Part shown: piece after piece, positions 1-7,981 of the stretch
Layout: the number at the start of each line of letters is the position of its first letter
Numbering within the stretch: position 1 is the stretch's first letter
The notes under the pieces: generated by a model
Told to the model about the DNA's origin: nothing
Database searches by the model: none
Seen by the model: only the letters and a program-made list of their open reading frames with translations
Position numbers and translations under genes: made by a program
Assembly: GCA_016787295.1 (NCBI GenBank)
Contig: JAEUUX010000032.1
Span: 1 to 64,000, forward strand
Reading direction: 5' to 3'
DNA from: Chitinophagales bacterium
Lineage (GTDB): Bacteria; Bacteroidota; Bacteroidia; Chitinophagales; UBA2359
DNA: 64,000 nucleotides

Positions 1-297
1 AAAACTGCCATCGCATGACAAATAATTGTTATTTAATGACAAAAAACTGCCGCTTCATGACAAAAGATTGGCATTTCATGACAAAAAACTGCTGCTTCAT
101 GACAAAAAACTGCCATCGCATGACAAATAATCGTTATTTAATGACAAAAGATTGGCATTTCATGACAAAAAACTGCCGCTTCATGACAAAAGATTGGCAT
201 TTTGTGACAAAAGATAAATATTTTGCAATAAAAGATTGATATTTTGTGACAAAAGATAAATATTTTGCAATAAAAGGTTGATATTTTGTGACAAAAA
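1..297 (+). repeat. 21-bp tandem repeat array 1
   Basis: About 14 consecutive 21-bp units, cut by the left edge of the window. Each begins (C/A)ATGACAAA or TGTGACAAA and ends in one of a few variable halves (AACTGCCGCTT, GATTGGCATTT, TAATCGTTATTT). The unit is a multiple of three and contains no stop, so one frame (15-239) reads as heptads such as MTKNCRF and MTKDWHF, with a potential ATG in almost every unit. The last units decay to TGTGACAAAAGATAAATATTT and TGCAATAAAAG forms and run into the ~250-bp module. The same array with the same tail recurs at 4375-4697. I see no evidence that the open frame is a real protein. Confidence 0.9.
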
Positions 298-1025
298 TCG
301 AACAACAACCACATCAAAAAGTAAGTATTTGCAAAAATAAACCCTGAAAAGATGACAATTTTGTAGCATAAGGCGCAATATCGTGATAATCAAAACCATT
401 TTTTGCGGAATCATTTCACCCTTTCAGGGTTTGTGTTAAATTTTGTTTTGTTTGTTGTTGCTATAAACGTTTCACCCCTTTGGGGTTGGTTTCTTTAACC
501 TTATTATTTTGTGTTTGTTGTTTAATGCAGACCATTTTAGGACAAAAATCAAACATTTACATCGTACAAAAAACAGGCATTTAAAAAAATAAACCCTGAA
601 AGGCTGACAAGTTTGTAGCATAAGGCGCAATATTGTGATAATCAAAACCATTTTTTGCGGAATCATTTCACCCTTTCAGGGTTTTTGTTAAATTTTGTTT
701 GGTTTGTTGTTGCTATAAACGTTTCACCCCTTTGGGGTTGGTTTCTTTAACCTTATTATTTTGTGTTTGTTGTTTAATGCAGACCATTTTAGGACAAAAA
801 TCAAACATTTGCATCGTACAAAAAACAGGCATTTCAAAAAATAAACCCTGAAAGGCTGACAAGTTTATAGCATAAGGCACAATATTGTGATAATCAAAAC
901 CATTTTTTGCGGAATCATTTCACCCTTTCAGGGTTTGTGTTAAATTTTGTTTGGTTTGTTGTTGCTATAAACGTTTCACTCCGTCGGATATGTTCTCTTT
1001 GGTGGTGTTGTTTTGTGTTTGTTGT
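290..1025 (+). repeat. Three tandem copies of a ~250-bp repeat module
   Basis: Three near-identical copies start at about 290, 535 and 781. Each has a lead of degenerate 21-mers, then AAACCCTGAAA, about 70 bases containing a GCGCAATAT-type segment and TTTTTTGCGGAATCATTTC, then the inverse TTTCAGGGTTT, a T-rich stretch with TTGTTGCTATAAACGTTTC, and a short palindrome CACCCCTTTGGGGTTG. The AAACCCTGAAA/TTTCAGGGTTT arms are about 80 bases apart and could form a long hairpin. Further copies lie at 2105-2350 and 4692-5180. Short minus-strand frames inside the copies repeat with the DNA and look like by-products. From about 1026 to 1190 I see only A+T-rich sequence. Confidence 0.85.
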
Positions 1026-1190
1026 TGCATGGCGAAGAAAATACTTGGATAGCAGGGGAAGGGTATGACAAAAATCAATAGTTTTTAAGGCATAAACTTG
1101 GTAGTATTTGTGACTGACAACAATTTTTTAGATGAAAAAAGCAATTTATTGTACAAAATTCCAAAAAAAATCAAAAAAAATTACAAAAAA

Positions 1191-1222
1191 TTTGGAATTT
1201 TAAAAAATAAACAGTAACTTTG
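1191..1222 (+). promoter_or_regulatory. Bacteroidota-type promoter of the 241-aa gene
   Basis: TTTG at 1191-1194 and TAACTTTG at 1215-1222 are 20 bases apart. This matches the phylum's TTTG / TAnnTTTG consensus. The gene start follows 30 bases downstream. Confidence 0.7.
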
Positions 1223-1252
1223 CCGCATCTTTTTATCTAAATACTATTTACG

Positions 1253-1978
1253 ATGAATAATAACCAAGAAAATAAACGTAGTATGTACTTCAGTGTTCTG
1301 GGTACACTTAATGTTAACAAAAGTATATGGCAAGGTTTTTTGCCGTTCTCCAATGCTGTTGACCGTTTTCACATTGCCAATGAGCAAATTACGGAGCAAT
1401 CTATGCTACAGTCTACTCCCATCACGGGTGTAAGCGAAGATAAAAAGCAAGTACGCGAAGAAATAGAAGCAGGCTTGGAACATCTTTGCAGAAAACTGAC
1501 TGCTTTTGCCAATGTGACTAATAATATGACGCTTAGAGACAAAGTCAATTATAATTCTACCAGATTGAGTTTGCAAAGAGACACTTTGCTAATTGACTTA
1601 ACCCAAAATGTTATAGATCTTGCCGATTACAACCTAAATAAATTGGGTGACTACAATATAGATGCCAATATGCTATCCAATTTACAAGAAAAATTGAACG
1701 AATTTAACGACATCTTAAGCTCACCACGCCAGCAAATCATCAATCGCAAAGGAGCTACTAAGCAATTATCTTCTTTATTCAAAGAGGGAGATTCTATTCT
1801 GAAAAATGAAATGGATTTGTTGGTGATAGAGTTTGAAAAAACTCACCCCGACTTTGTTCGCAACTACAAAAACGCTCGAATTATTATAGATTTGAGGGGT
1901 CGCCGCCGTGCTACTAAAAGTAGTGCTGGCGATAATATGCCTATAGTTTTAAAAAACGCTCCTGATATGGAAGTGTAA
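1253..1978 (+). CDS. Hypothetical protein, 241 aa
   Basis: I do not recognise a family with a known function. The protein is soluble, largely helical and charged, with no signal peptide or membrane segment. It has a long middle region of polar helices (roughly residues 60-200) and a basic patch RGRRRATK near the C terminus. It resembles in style a group of roughly 200-240-aa Bacteroidota proteins of unknown role. The gene is a monocistron with a well-formed promoter 30 bases upstream and a strong terminator after it. It lies between repeat modules on both sides, upstream of the RNA-repair cassette but separated from it by a repeat copy. The ATG at 1253 is the first start after the promoter. 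Confidence 0.8.
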   Translation: MNNNQENKRSMYFSVLGTLNVNKSIWQGFLPFSNAVDRFHIANEQITEQSMLQSTPITGVSEDKKQVREEIEAGLEHLCRKLTAFANVTNNMTLRDKVNYNSTRLSLQRDTLLIDLTQNVIDLADYNLNKLGDYNIDANMLSNLQEKLNEFNDILSSPRQQIINRKGATKQLSSLFKEGDSILKNEMDLLVIEFEKTHPDFVRNYKNARIIIDLRGRRRATKSSAGDNMPIVLKNAPDMEV

Positions 1979-1993
1979 AACTAATTAGCGCAC

Positions 1994-2039
1994 AAAAATC
2001 CCCCTTTATCTTTACAAAGACAAAGGGGGATTTTTTTTT
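1994..2039 (+). terminator. Rho-independent terminator of the 241-aa gene
   Basis: Arms AAATCCCCCTTT and AAAGGGGGATTT close a short loop and are followed by a T run. Confidence 0.85.
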
Positions 2040-2104
2040 ATACAGAATGTTTTGGGAAAACGTTTTAGATAGCAAACATGAAAATGGTAAAAAAATGAAA
2101 ATTA

Positions 2105-2350
2105 AATATTTTAGAACAAAAACCCAATATTTGCATCGCACAAAAAACAAGCATTTGCAAAAATAAACCCTGAAAGGGCGGCAAGTTTATAGCACAAGGC
2201 GCAATATTGTGAGAATAAAAACCATTTTTTGCGGAATCATTTCACCCTTTCAGGGTTTTTGTTACATTTTATTTGGTTTGTTGTTGCTATAAACGTTTCG
2301 GCTCTTTGGGTTTGGTTTCTTTAACCTTATTATTTTGTGTTTGTTGTTTT
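2105..2350 (+). repeat. Solitary copy of the ~250-bp module
   Basis: This is the same module as at 290-1025, with the CCCTGAAAGG / CCCTTTCAGGG arms at about 2166 and 2245 and the CTATAAACGTTTC segment at about 2288. It lies directly after the terminator of the 241-aa gene and has no 21-bp array in front. Confidence 0.8.
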
Positions 2351-2574
2351 ATAATAAAAAAAATGCTGACTAAAAGGCTATTTGGGCATAAAATAACCGC
2401 TAATGCTCTAAAATAAATACCTTTTTTTTATTTAACTCCTGCTCCAAAATTAACAAAATCAGGTTTATCACAAAAATTATTAAAAACCAAAATCCTATTT
2501 ACATTTTTAAAAACACCAAATCACAAACAAAAGCAACCAACAACTGCTTTTAACTCCCTAAAAACAATAACATT
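2351..2574. other. A+T-rich leader before the RNA-repair cassette
   Basis: This is noncoding, strongly A+T-rich sequence between the solitary repeat module and the RNA ligase start. It probably holds the cassette's promoter, but I found no convincing TAnnTTTG box, terminator or operator. Confidence 0.4.
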
Positions 2575-3228
2575 ATGTCATCAACAAAATATAATCGTAC
2601 TTATCATTTTCCTTTTTCGGAAGGAGCTACAAATGACGACAAAATACAACACGACTGGCAAGGTATTTTGTCGCACGAAATAGTAATAACGGAAAAATTG
2701 GACGGTGAAAATACTTGTTTGAAGGCAAATGGCGTTTATGCCCGTTCTCATGCCGCTCCTACGCAAAGTCCTTGGTCAAAGAATATGCAACAAATCTGGG
2801 TGCAAGTGCATAATGACTTGGGCAATTTAGAAATATTTGGTGAAAATCTTTATGGTATCCATAGCATTGAGTATGAACGCCTGCCTGCTTATTTTTTTAT
2901 CTTTGCAATACGCGACGAAGGCTATTGGTTGTCGTGGGACGAGGTGATTTTTTATGCAAAACTGTTAGATTTGCCTACTGTACCTGTTGTGGCACGCGAT
3001 TATTTTACTGAAACCACCCTAAAACAACATATTGCAGGCAATATAGCTACTGGGAGTGCCTTTGGAAGCCATTGCGAGGGCTATGTTTGTCGCACCGCAA
3101 AGGGTTTTGAGAATGAATTGTTTCCTTATCATGTTTTAAAATATGTGAGAGCCAATCACGTGCAAACAGACCAGCATTGGACACGTAATTGGCAACGCGC
3201 AACTTTGTATAATCCTCCTATTGTATGA
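2575..3228 (+). CDS. RNA ligase (nucleotidyltransferase superfamily)
   Basis: ATP-dependent RNA ligase of 217 aa that would seal 5'-phosphate and 3'-OH RNA ends through a lysyl-AMP intermediate. The nucleotidyltransferase motifs are visible in order: motif I EKLDGEN with the nucleophile Lys41, the IFGENLYG region around residues 87-94, motif III-like FFIFAIRD (107-114), motif IV EGYV (168-171) and motif V LKYV with Lys189. The size fits a bare catalytic domain with little or no extra C-terminal domain. Its stop codon overlaps the ATG of the next gene (ATGA), so the two are translationally coupled. The partner is an HD-phosphoesterase/kinase, which fits an RNA end-healing and sealing cassette. 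A purely DNA role is unlikely given the motif spacing. Confidence 0.88.
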   Translation: MSSTKYNRTYHFPFSEGATNDDKIQHDWQGILSHEIVITEKLDGENTCLKANGVYARSHAAPTQSPWSKNMQQIWVQVHNDLGNLEIFGENLYGIHSIEYERLPAYFFIFAIRDEGYWLSWDEVIFYAKLLDLPTVPVVARDYFTETTLKQHIAGNIATGSAFGSHCEGYVCRTAKGFENELFPYHVLKYVRANHVQTDQHWTRNWQRATLYNPPIV

Positions 3229-4304
3229 AAAATTGGTTCATCGAACAGCAACTTAATTGGACTTTTTTAGACCAACAAGACTTTATTCAAGATCTTGCGG
3301 CATGTGAGCAAGATTCTATCTGGCACGCTGAAGGTAATGTCTATGTCCATACTAAAATGGTCATCGACGCGCTTTTGCAATTGCCCGAATACCAACAATG
3401 CACGCCCAACGACCAATATATTTTGCAGTTGGCTGCCCTTTTACACGATATTGCCAAACCACAATGCACTTTTGTTGAAGATGGACGCATTGTGTCGCCG
3501 CGTCATGCCAAAGTAGGCGAAAAGGTAACGCGCGATTATCTGTGGGATATGCCCTTCGGACAGCGTGAAACCGTGTGTAGTTTGGTTCGCTTGCATGGTT
3601 TGCCTTTGTGGAGCTTAGACAAACCTAATCCTAACCGTGAAGTTATTGCTTCGAGCTGGCGCGTTCGCAACGAATTGATATATATCATCGCCAAAGCCGA
3701 TGTGCTGGGGCGTATTTGCCAAGACCAAGCCGAATTGCTCGAACGTGCGGAGTATTTTAAGGAATTATGTCTTGAAAATGACTGTTATACTGCTCCCAGA
3801 ACGTTCTATAATGAGCATAGTCGCTTTAAATTTTTCCAAAATAACGATGCTTATCCTGCCGATCGCTTCGATGATACGGCTTTTGAGGTTATTATTTTGT
3901 CGGGTATCGCTGGTAGTGGCAAAGATACTTATGCTGCTACGCTGGATATGCCAATGGTTAGTTTAGATGACTTGCGAATTGCTATGAAAGTCAAACGTGG
4001 TGACACTACAGGCGAAGGTCATGTTGTACAACGTGCTTATCAAATGGCAAAAACGTATGCTGCTCACCAACAAAGTTTTGTTTGGAACAGTACCAACATT
4101 ACTGCTGATATGAGAGCCAAAATTATTAATGCTTTATTGCCCTATAATCCAAAATTTAAAATAGTTTACCTTGAAACAAGCGTTCAGAATGTTTTTAATC
4201 GCCGACAAGGTCAAATACCAAGGGCAGCTTTGCAAAAAATGTACCGTTCATTAGACCTTCCACAATATACCGAAGCTCATGAAGTTGTTTATATTCGCCA
4301 ATAA
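3225..4304 (+). CDS. HD-domain phosphoesterase / 5'-OH polynucleotide kinase (HD-Pnk)
   Basis: Bifunctional RNA end-healing enzyme of 359 aa. The N-terminal HD domain has His42, the His74-Asp75 pair (LLHDIAKP), His94 and Asp159. In characterised HD-Pnk proteins such as that of Runella slithyformis this domain removes 2',3'-cyclic or 2'-phosphate ends. The C-terminal P-loop kinase has Walker A GIAGSGKDT (227-235, Lys233), the acidic pair Asp248-Asp249 in SLDDLR, NSTN (288-291) and a basic lid segment RRQGQ (326-330). The kinase would phosphorylate 5'-OH ends using NTP. It overlaps the RNA ligase by four bases. Together they can convert cleaved RNA ends to 3'-OH and 5'-phosphate and join them. 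The RNA substrate is unknown; tRNA or rRNA cut by toxins is an inference. Confidence 0.87.
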   Translation: MKNWFIEQQLNWTFLDQQDFIQDLAACEQDSIWHAEGNVYVHTKMVIDALLQLPEYQQCTPNDQYILQLAALLHDIAKPQCTFVEDGRIVSPRHAKVGEKVTRDYLWDMPFGQRETVCSLVRLHGLPLWSLDKPNPNREVIASSWRVRNELIYIIAKADVLGRICQDQAELLERAEYFKELCLENDCYTAPRTFYNEHSRFKFFQNNDAYPADRFDDTAFEVIILSGIAGSGKDTYAATLDMPMVSLDDLRIAMKVKRGDTTGEGHVVQRAYQMAKTYAAHQQSFVWNSTNITADMRAKIINALLPYNPKFKIVYLETSVQNVFNRRQGQIPRAALQKMYRSLDLPQYTEAHEVVYIRQ

Positions 4305-4374
4305 GGTTTTGTGAACCATCATTTAGGATATTTAGTTTTTGGTGGTTGCTATTTGTTTTTATGTAATAAACATT

Positions 4375-4697
4375 TAAAGACAAAAAACTGCCGCTTCATG
4401 ACAAAAAACTGCCGTCGCATGACAAATAATCGTTATTTAATGACAAAAAACCGCCATCGCATGACAAATAATCGTTATTTCATGACAAAAAACTGCCGCT
4501 TCATGACAAAAGATTGGCATTTCATGACAAAAAACTGCTGCTTCATGACAAAAAACTGCCATCGCATGACAAATAATCGTTATTTAATAACAAAAGATTG
4601 GCATTTCATGACAAAAAACTGCCGCTTCATGACAAAAGATTGGCATTTTGTGACAAAAGATAAATGTTTTGCAATAAAAGATTGATATTTTGTGACA
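4375..4697 (+). repeat. 21-bp tandem repeat array 2
   Basis: Second array of about 15 units of the 21-bp repeat, in the same orientation and with the same halves and the same decayed tail (TGTGACAAAAGATAAA, then TTTTGCAATAAAAG) as array 1. One frame stays open (4311-4685) and reads MTKNCRF, MTNNRYL and MTKDWHF heptads, nearly all starting with ATG. It begins about 70 bases after the HD-Pnk stop and leads straight into two further copies of the ~250-bp module, so array plus module is a composite unit present on both sides of the 1.2-4.3 kb genes. Confidence 0.9.
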
Positions 4698-5180
4698 AAA
4701 ATCAAATAATTACATCGTACAAAAAACAGGTATTTGCAAAAATAAACCCTAAAAGTGTGACAATTTTATAGTGCAAGGCGCAATATCGTGATAATCAAAA
4801 CCATTTTTTGCGGTATCATTTCACCCTTTTAGGGTTTTTGTTACATTTTGTTTGGTTTGTTGTTGCTATAAACGTTTCACCCCATCGGGCTTGGTTTCTT
4901 TGGTGTTGGTGTTTTGTGTTTATTGTTGCGGATAGACCGTTTAAAGACGAAAATAAAATATTTGCATCGTACAAAAAACAGGTATTTACAAAAATAAACC
5001 CTGAAAAGGTGACAAGTTTGCAGAGCAAGGCACAATATTGTGAGAATAAAAACCATTTTTTGCGGAATCATTTCACCCTTTCAGGGTTTTTGTTACATTT
5101 TATTTGATTTGTTTTTGCTATAAACGTTTCACCCCGTCGGGCTTGGTTTCTTTGGTGGTGTTGTTTTGTGTTTGTACTGT
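4692..5180 (+). repeat. Two tandem copies of the ~250-bp module
   Basis: Copies start at about 4692 and 4930. They share the AAACCCT..AGGGTTT arms, the GCGCAATAT segment (ACAATAT in the second copy), TTTTTTGCGG and CTATAAACGTTTCACCCC. The palindrome reads CCCCATCGGGC or CCCCGTCGGGC instead of CCCCTTTGGGG, the same swap as in the last copy of the first cluster (near 980). The following 5181-5456 is A+T-rich leader to the ABC permease, with no box I would defend. Confidence 0.85.
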
Positions 5181-5456
5181 TTTTTCTTTACAATGATATA
5201 ACGGAATAACGATTTTTAGCGCCTTTATCAGATTATTGACAAAACAATAAAGGAAAATAATTAACTAATAGACCATTTTAAGACAAAAGACAAACATTTT
5301 GTGACCAAACAACCAGTATTATGCTGCATTAGAAAAGAAAACTACTGCCTCATACCAATTATGAACTATCACAACACAAATTAATTGTTTAATTAACAAC
5401 ATAGCAATAACACACCACCGCTATTTATCACCCATATTGTCCCCCCATTAAAGAAT

Positions 5457-6563
5457 ATGAAAGTTTTTTGGGCTTTTATCAAAAAAGAATTTTGGCATGT
5501 CTTGCGTGACCGTCGCAGTATGCTCATCCTATTGGGTTTACCAATAGCAATGATGCTCCTATATGGCTTTGCACTCTCCAATGAGGTCAAAAATTCTAAC
5601 ATTGCTATATTAGATATGGCACACGACGAAGCGAGTCAGTTGCTAATAGACCGTTTCGACCACAGTCAATACTTCTCTGTTATGCAAGAGCTGCATAATG
5701 AAAGGGAAATAGCGGAAATTTTTGAGCGTGGCGCGGCTCGCATGGTAGTGATATTTCCTCAAAACTTTGCTGCCGACTTGTCGCACCATCGTGCTGCACA
5801 AATCCGTTTTATTGGAGACGCATCAGACCCCAATACTGCTAATATTGTTATCAATTATGCGGCTGCTGTTGTGCGGGACTATCAAGCAGAATTGATTAAT
5901 CAAATGGAATTGCCGTATAGCATTGGTATAGAAACGCGAATGCTGTATAATCCTCAACTATTAAGCTCATTCAATTTTGTGCCGGGCGTGATGACTCTCA
6001 TTTTGATGCTTTTGGGTGCGATGATGACCTCTGTTTCTATTGTGAAAGAAAAAGAAGGCGGCACAATGGAGATTTTGTTAGTCTCACCAATGCGCCCCAT
6101 CTTCGTGGTCTTGAGTAAAGCTATTCCATACATGGTTTTGTGTTTTGTGGACGTATTGATAATTCTCGTGATGGCATATACTGTTCTCGGAATGCCTATG
6201 CGTGGTAGCCTGCCTTTGTTACTCGCCGAAAGTATGCTGTTTATTGTGACAACTCTCTCTTTGGGTTTGCTCATTTCTTCGTCGGTCAATTCGCAACAGG
6301 TGGCTATGTTTATCTCATTGGTGGGTTTGCTGATGCCAGCTTTGATTTTTAGTGGCTTTATGTTTCCTATCGAAAACATGCCGCTGCCGATGCAAATCAT
6401 TAGCAATATTGTGCCAACGAAATGGTTTTATAGTATTATCAAAAACATCATGGTCAAAGGCTTAGACTTTTCTTATGTTTATAAACAAACGGCTATTTTG
6501 GGCGGAATGACTTTGTTTTTTATGCTTTTGGCAACCAAAAAGTTTAAAGTTCGATTGGAATAA
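5457..6563 (+). CDS. ABC-2 type transporter permease (first of two)
   Basis: Integral membrane permease of 368 aa of the ABC-2 / YhhJ-YbhR type, probably exporting drugs or lipophilic substrates. One N-terminal membrane helix (about residues 22-40) is followed by a large extracytoplasmic domain to about residue 175. Five or more helices follow, with the family signature VKEKEGGTMEILLVSPM around residues 195-212. The ATG at 5457 starts a canonical cytoplasmic N terminus (KKEFWHVLRDRRS). The second permease follows 208 bases downstream, separated by a dispersed repeat. No ATPase or membrane-fusion partner is present in the window, although such pairs normally sit in one operon. Confidence 0.88.
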   Translation: MKVFWAFIKKEFWHVLRDRRSMLILLGLPIAMMLLYGFALSNEVKNSNIAILDMAHDEASQLLIDRFDHSQYFSVMQELHNEREIAEIFERGAARMVVIFPQNFAADLSHHRAAQIRFIGDASDPNTANIVINYAAAVVRDYQAELINQMELPYSIGIETRMLYNPQLLSSFNFVPGVMTLILMLLGAMMTSVSIVKEKEGGTMEILLVSPMRPIFVVLSKAIPYMVLCFVDVLIILVMAYTVLGMPMRGSLPLLLAESMLFIVTTLSLGLLISSSVNSQQVAMFISLVGLLMPALIFSGFMFPIENMPLPMQIISNIVPTKWFYSIIKNIMVKGLDFSYVYKQTAILGGMTLFFMLLATKKFKVRLE

Positions 6564-6644
6564 GGTAGAAACTGTTTGAAAAAGACTTTTTGAAGGTGTG
6601 AAAAGCCTGAAGGCTTGTGAAAAGAGCCGAATATCGTTCGCGGG

Positions 6645-6731
6645 GCGAAGCGCGTTAGGGATTGGAAGGGCAGCCGCAGGCTGGTGCTTGCACCAAAGCC
6701 CTGTAAAGCCCGACCCGCAGGGAAACGCCCA
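6645..6731 (+). repeat. Dispersed G+C-rich element, copy 1 (subtype A)
   Basis: Starts GGCGAAGCGCGTTAGGG, continues with CAGCCGCAGGCTGGTGCTTGC and ends CCCGACCCGCAGGGAAACGCCC. It is one of seven copies in the window and much more G+C rich than its surroundings. It contains internal short palindromes. It sits between the two ABC permease genes, inside what is probably one transcript. Confidence 0.88.
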
Positions 6732-6771
6732 AAAATAACACTATTTTAACACTCTCAAAACCATTATCAAC

Positions 6772-7893
6772 ATGAACAATTTAATTATTTTGTTGCGAAA
6801 AGAGTTTCGACAGATATTCCGTAACCCCACCATTTTGCGGATGATACTTGTGATGCCTATTATGCAGCTTATCTTGATACCTTTTGCGGCTGACTATGAA
6901 ATAAAAAACATTTTGGTGAGCGTAGTAGACATTGACCATAGCGATTATTCGCGCCGTTTGATACAAAAAATCACCGCTACCGACTATTTTAAGTTGGTGG
7001 AATATGGTACTTCCTATCAAAATAGTCTTGGCACGGTTGGCAATAGCCGAGCAGATATTATTTTGACTATTCCTGCCAATTTTGAGCGAGATTTGGTGCG
7101 CGAAAGTAAAGCAAATGTGCATTTGGCTGCCGATGCAGTCAATGGTGTTCGGGCAGGCTTGGGTAGTAGTTATCTTGCTCAAATCATTGTCGACTTCAAC
7201 CGCGAAATTCGCAGCGATTGGCTGCCTGTTAACCAAATTAGTGACCTTCCGCAGGTAGAAATTACCTCTGCCAATTGGTACAATCCTCATTTTGATTATC
7301 ATTTGTTTATGGTGCCGGGCATTTTAGCCATTTTGGTGACGATGGTAGGCAGTTTTATGGCTGCGCTAAACATTGTTGCCGAGAAAGAAGCAGGCACTAT
7401 CGAACAATTAAACGTTACGCCGCTCAAAAAACACGAGTTTATTCTTGGCAAACTCATTCCGTTTTGGATATTGGGCTTAGTGTCCATTTCTATAGGCATG
7501 GTGGTGGCATACATCGTGTTTGGCATTGTTCCGCTTGGACATTATTGGACGGTATATTGCTTTGCGGCGGTTTATTTATTGAGTGTGTTGGGCATAGGTC
7601 TGTTGTTGTCTACCTTCGCCGACACACAACAACAAGCAACCTTGTTTGCGTTTTTCTTTATGATGGTTTTTATTTTGATGGGAGGCTTATATACACCGAT
7701 AGAGAGTATGCCCACTTGGGCGCAATGGATAGCGACGTTTAATCCACCTGCTTATTTCATCAAAATCATTCGCGCGGTTTTCATCAAAGGTAGTAGTTTT
7801 GGCGATTTACTGCCCGATTTTTATAAACTAATCGGTTTTGCTATTGTTTTTAATGCTTTAGCCATTCTCAACTACCGCAAAAGAACGGCATAA
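6772..7893 (+). CDS. ABC-2 type transporter permease (second of two)
   Basis: Integral membrane protein of 373 aa with the same architecture as the permease upstream: an N-terminal helix after KEFRQIFRNP, a periplasmic domain of about 150 residues, then a C-terminal membrane bundle. The family motif EKEAGTIEQLNVTPL appears around residues 204-218. The two proteins probably form the heterodimeric membrane channel of a YhhJ/YbhSR-like exporter. Their ATP-binding and HlyD-like subunits must be encoded elsewhere, or left of the window's repeats. A rho-independent terminator follows, so the transcription unit ends here. Confidence 0.88.
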   Translation: MNNLIILLRKEFRQIFRNPTILRMILVMPIMQLILIPFAADYEIKNILVSVVDIDHSDYSRRLIQKITATDYFKLVEYGTSYQNSLGTVGNSRADIILTIPANFERDLVRESKANVHLAADAVNGVRAGLGSSYLAQIIVDFNREIRSDWLPVNQISDLPQVEITSANWYNPHFDYHLFMVPGILAILVTMVGSFMAALNIVAEKEAGTIEQLNVTPLKKHEFILGKLIPFWILGLVSISIGMVVAYIVFGIVPLGHYWTVYCFAAVYLLSVLGIGLLLSTFADTQQQATLFAFFFMMVFILMGGLYTPIESMPTWAQWIATFNPPAYFIKIIRAVFIKGSSFGDLLPDFYKLIGFAIVFNALAILNYRKRTA

Positions 7894-7913
7894 GTGCTTT
7901 AAAAGTACATCAA

Positions 7914-7950
7914 AAAAACGCTTGTCACAGTTGTGTGACAAGCGTTTTTG
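7914..7950 (+). terminator. Rho-independent terminator after the ABC permeases
   Basis: ACGCTTGTCACA and TGTGACAAGCGT form a 12-base stem with a very short loop, followed by TTTTT. Confidence 0.85.
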
Positions 7951-7981
7951 CTATTATTGTTCTATGTCAGGCGATAAAAGC

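Noticed and set aside
1-297. CRISPR array
   Set aside because: The units are contiguous 21-mers with only a few recurring variants. There are no unique spacers of constant length and no cas genes.
1-4697. Plasmid-type iteron replication origin
   Set aside because: Unit length would fit iterons, but there is no replication initiator gene nearby, and the window is otherwise core chromosome with chromosomal-type parAB 14 kb away.
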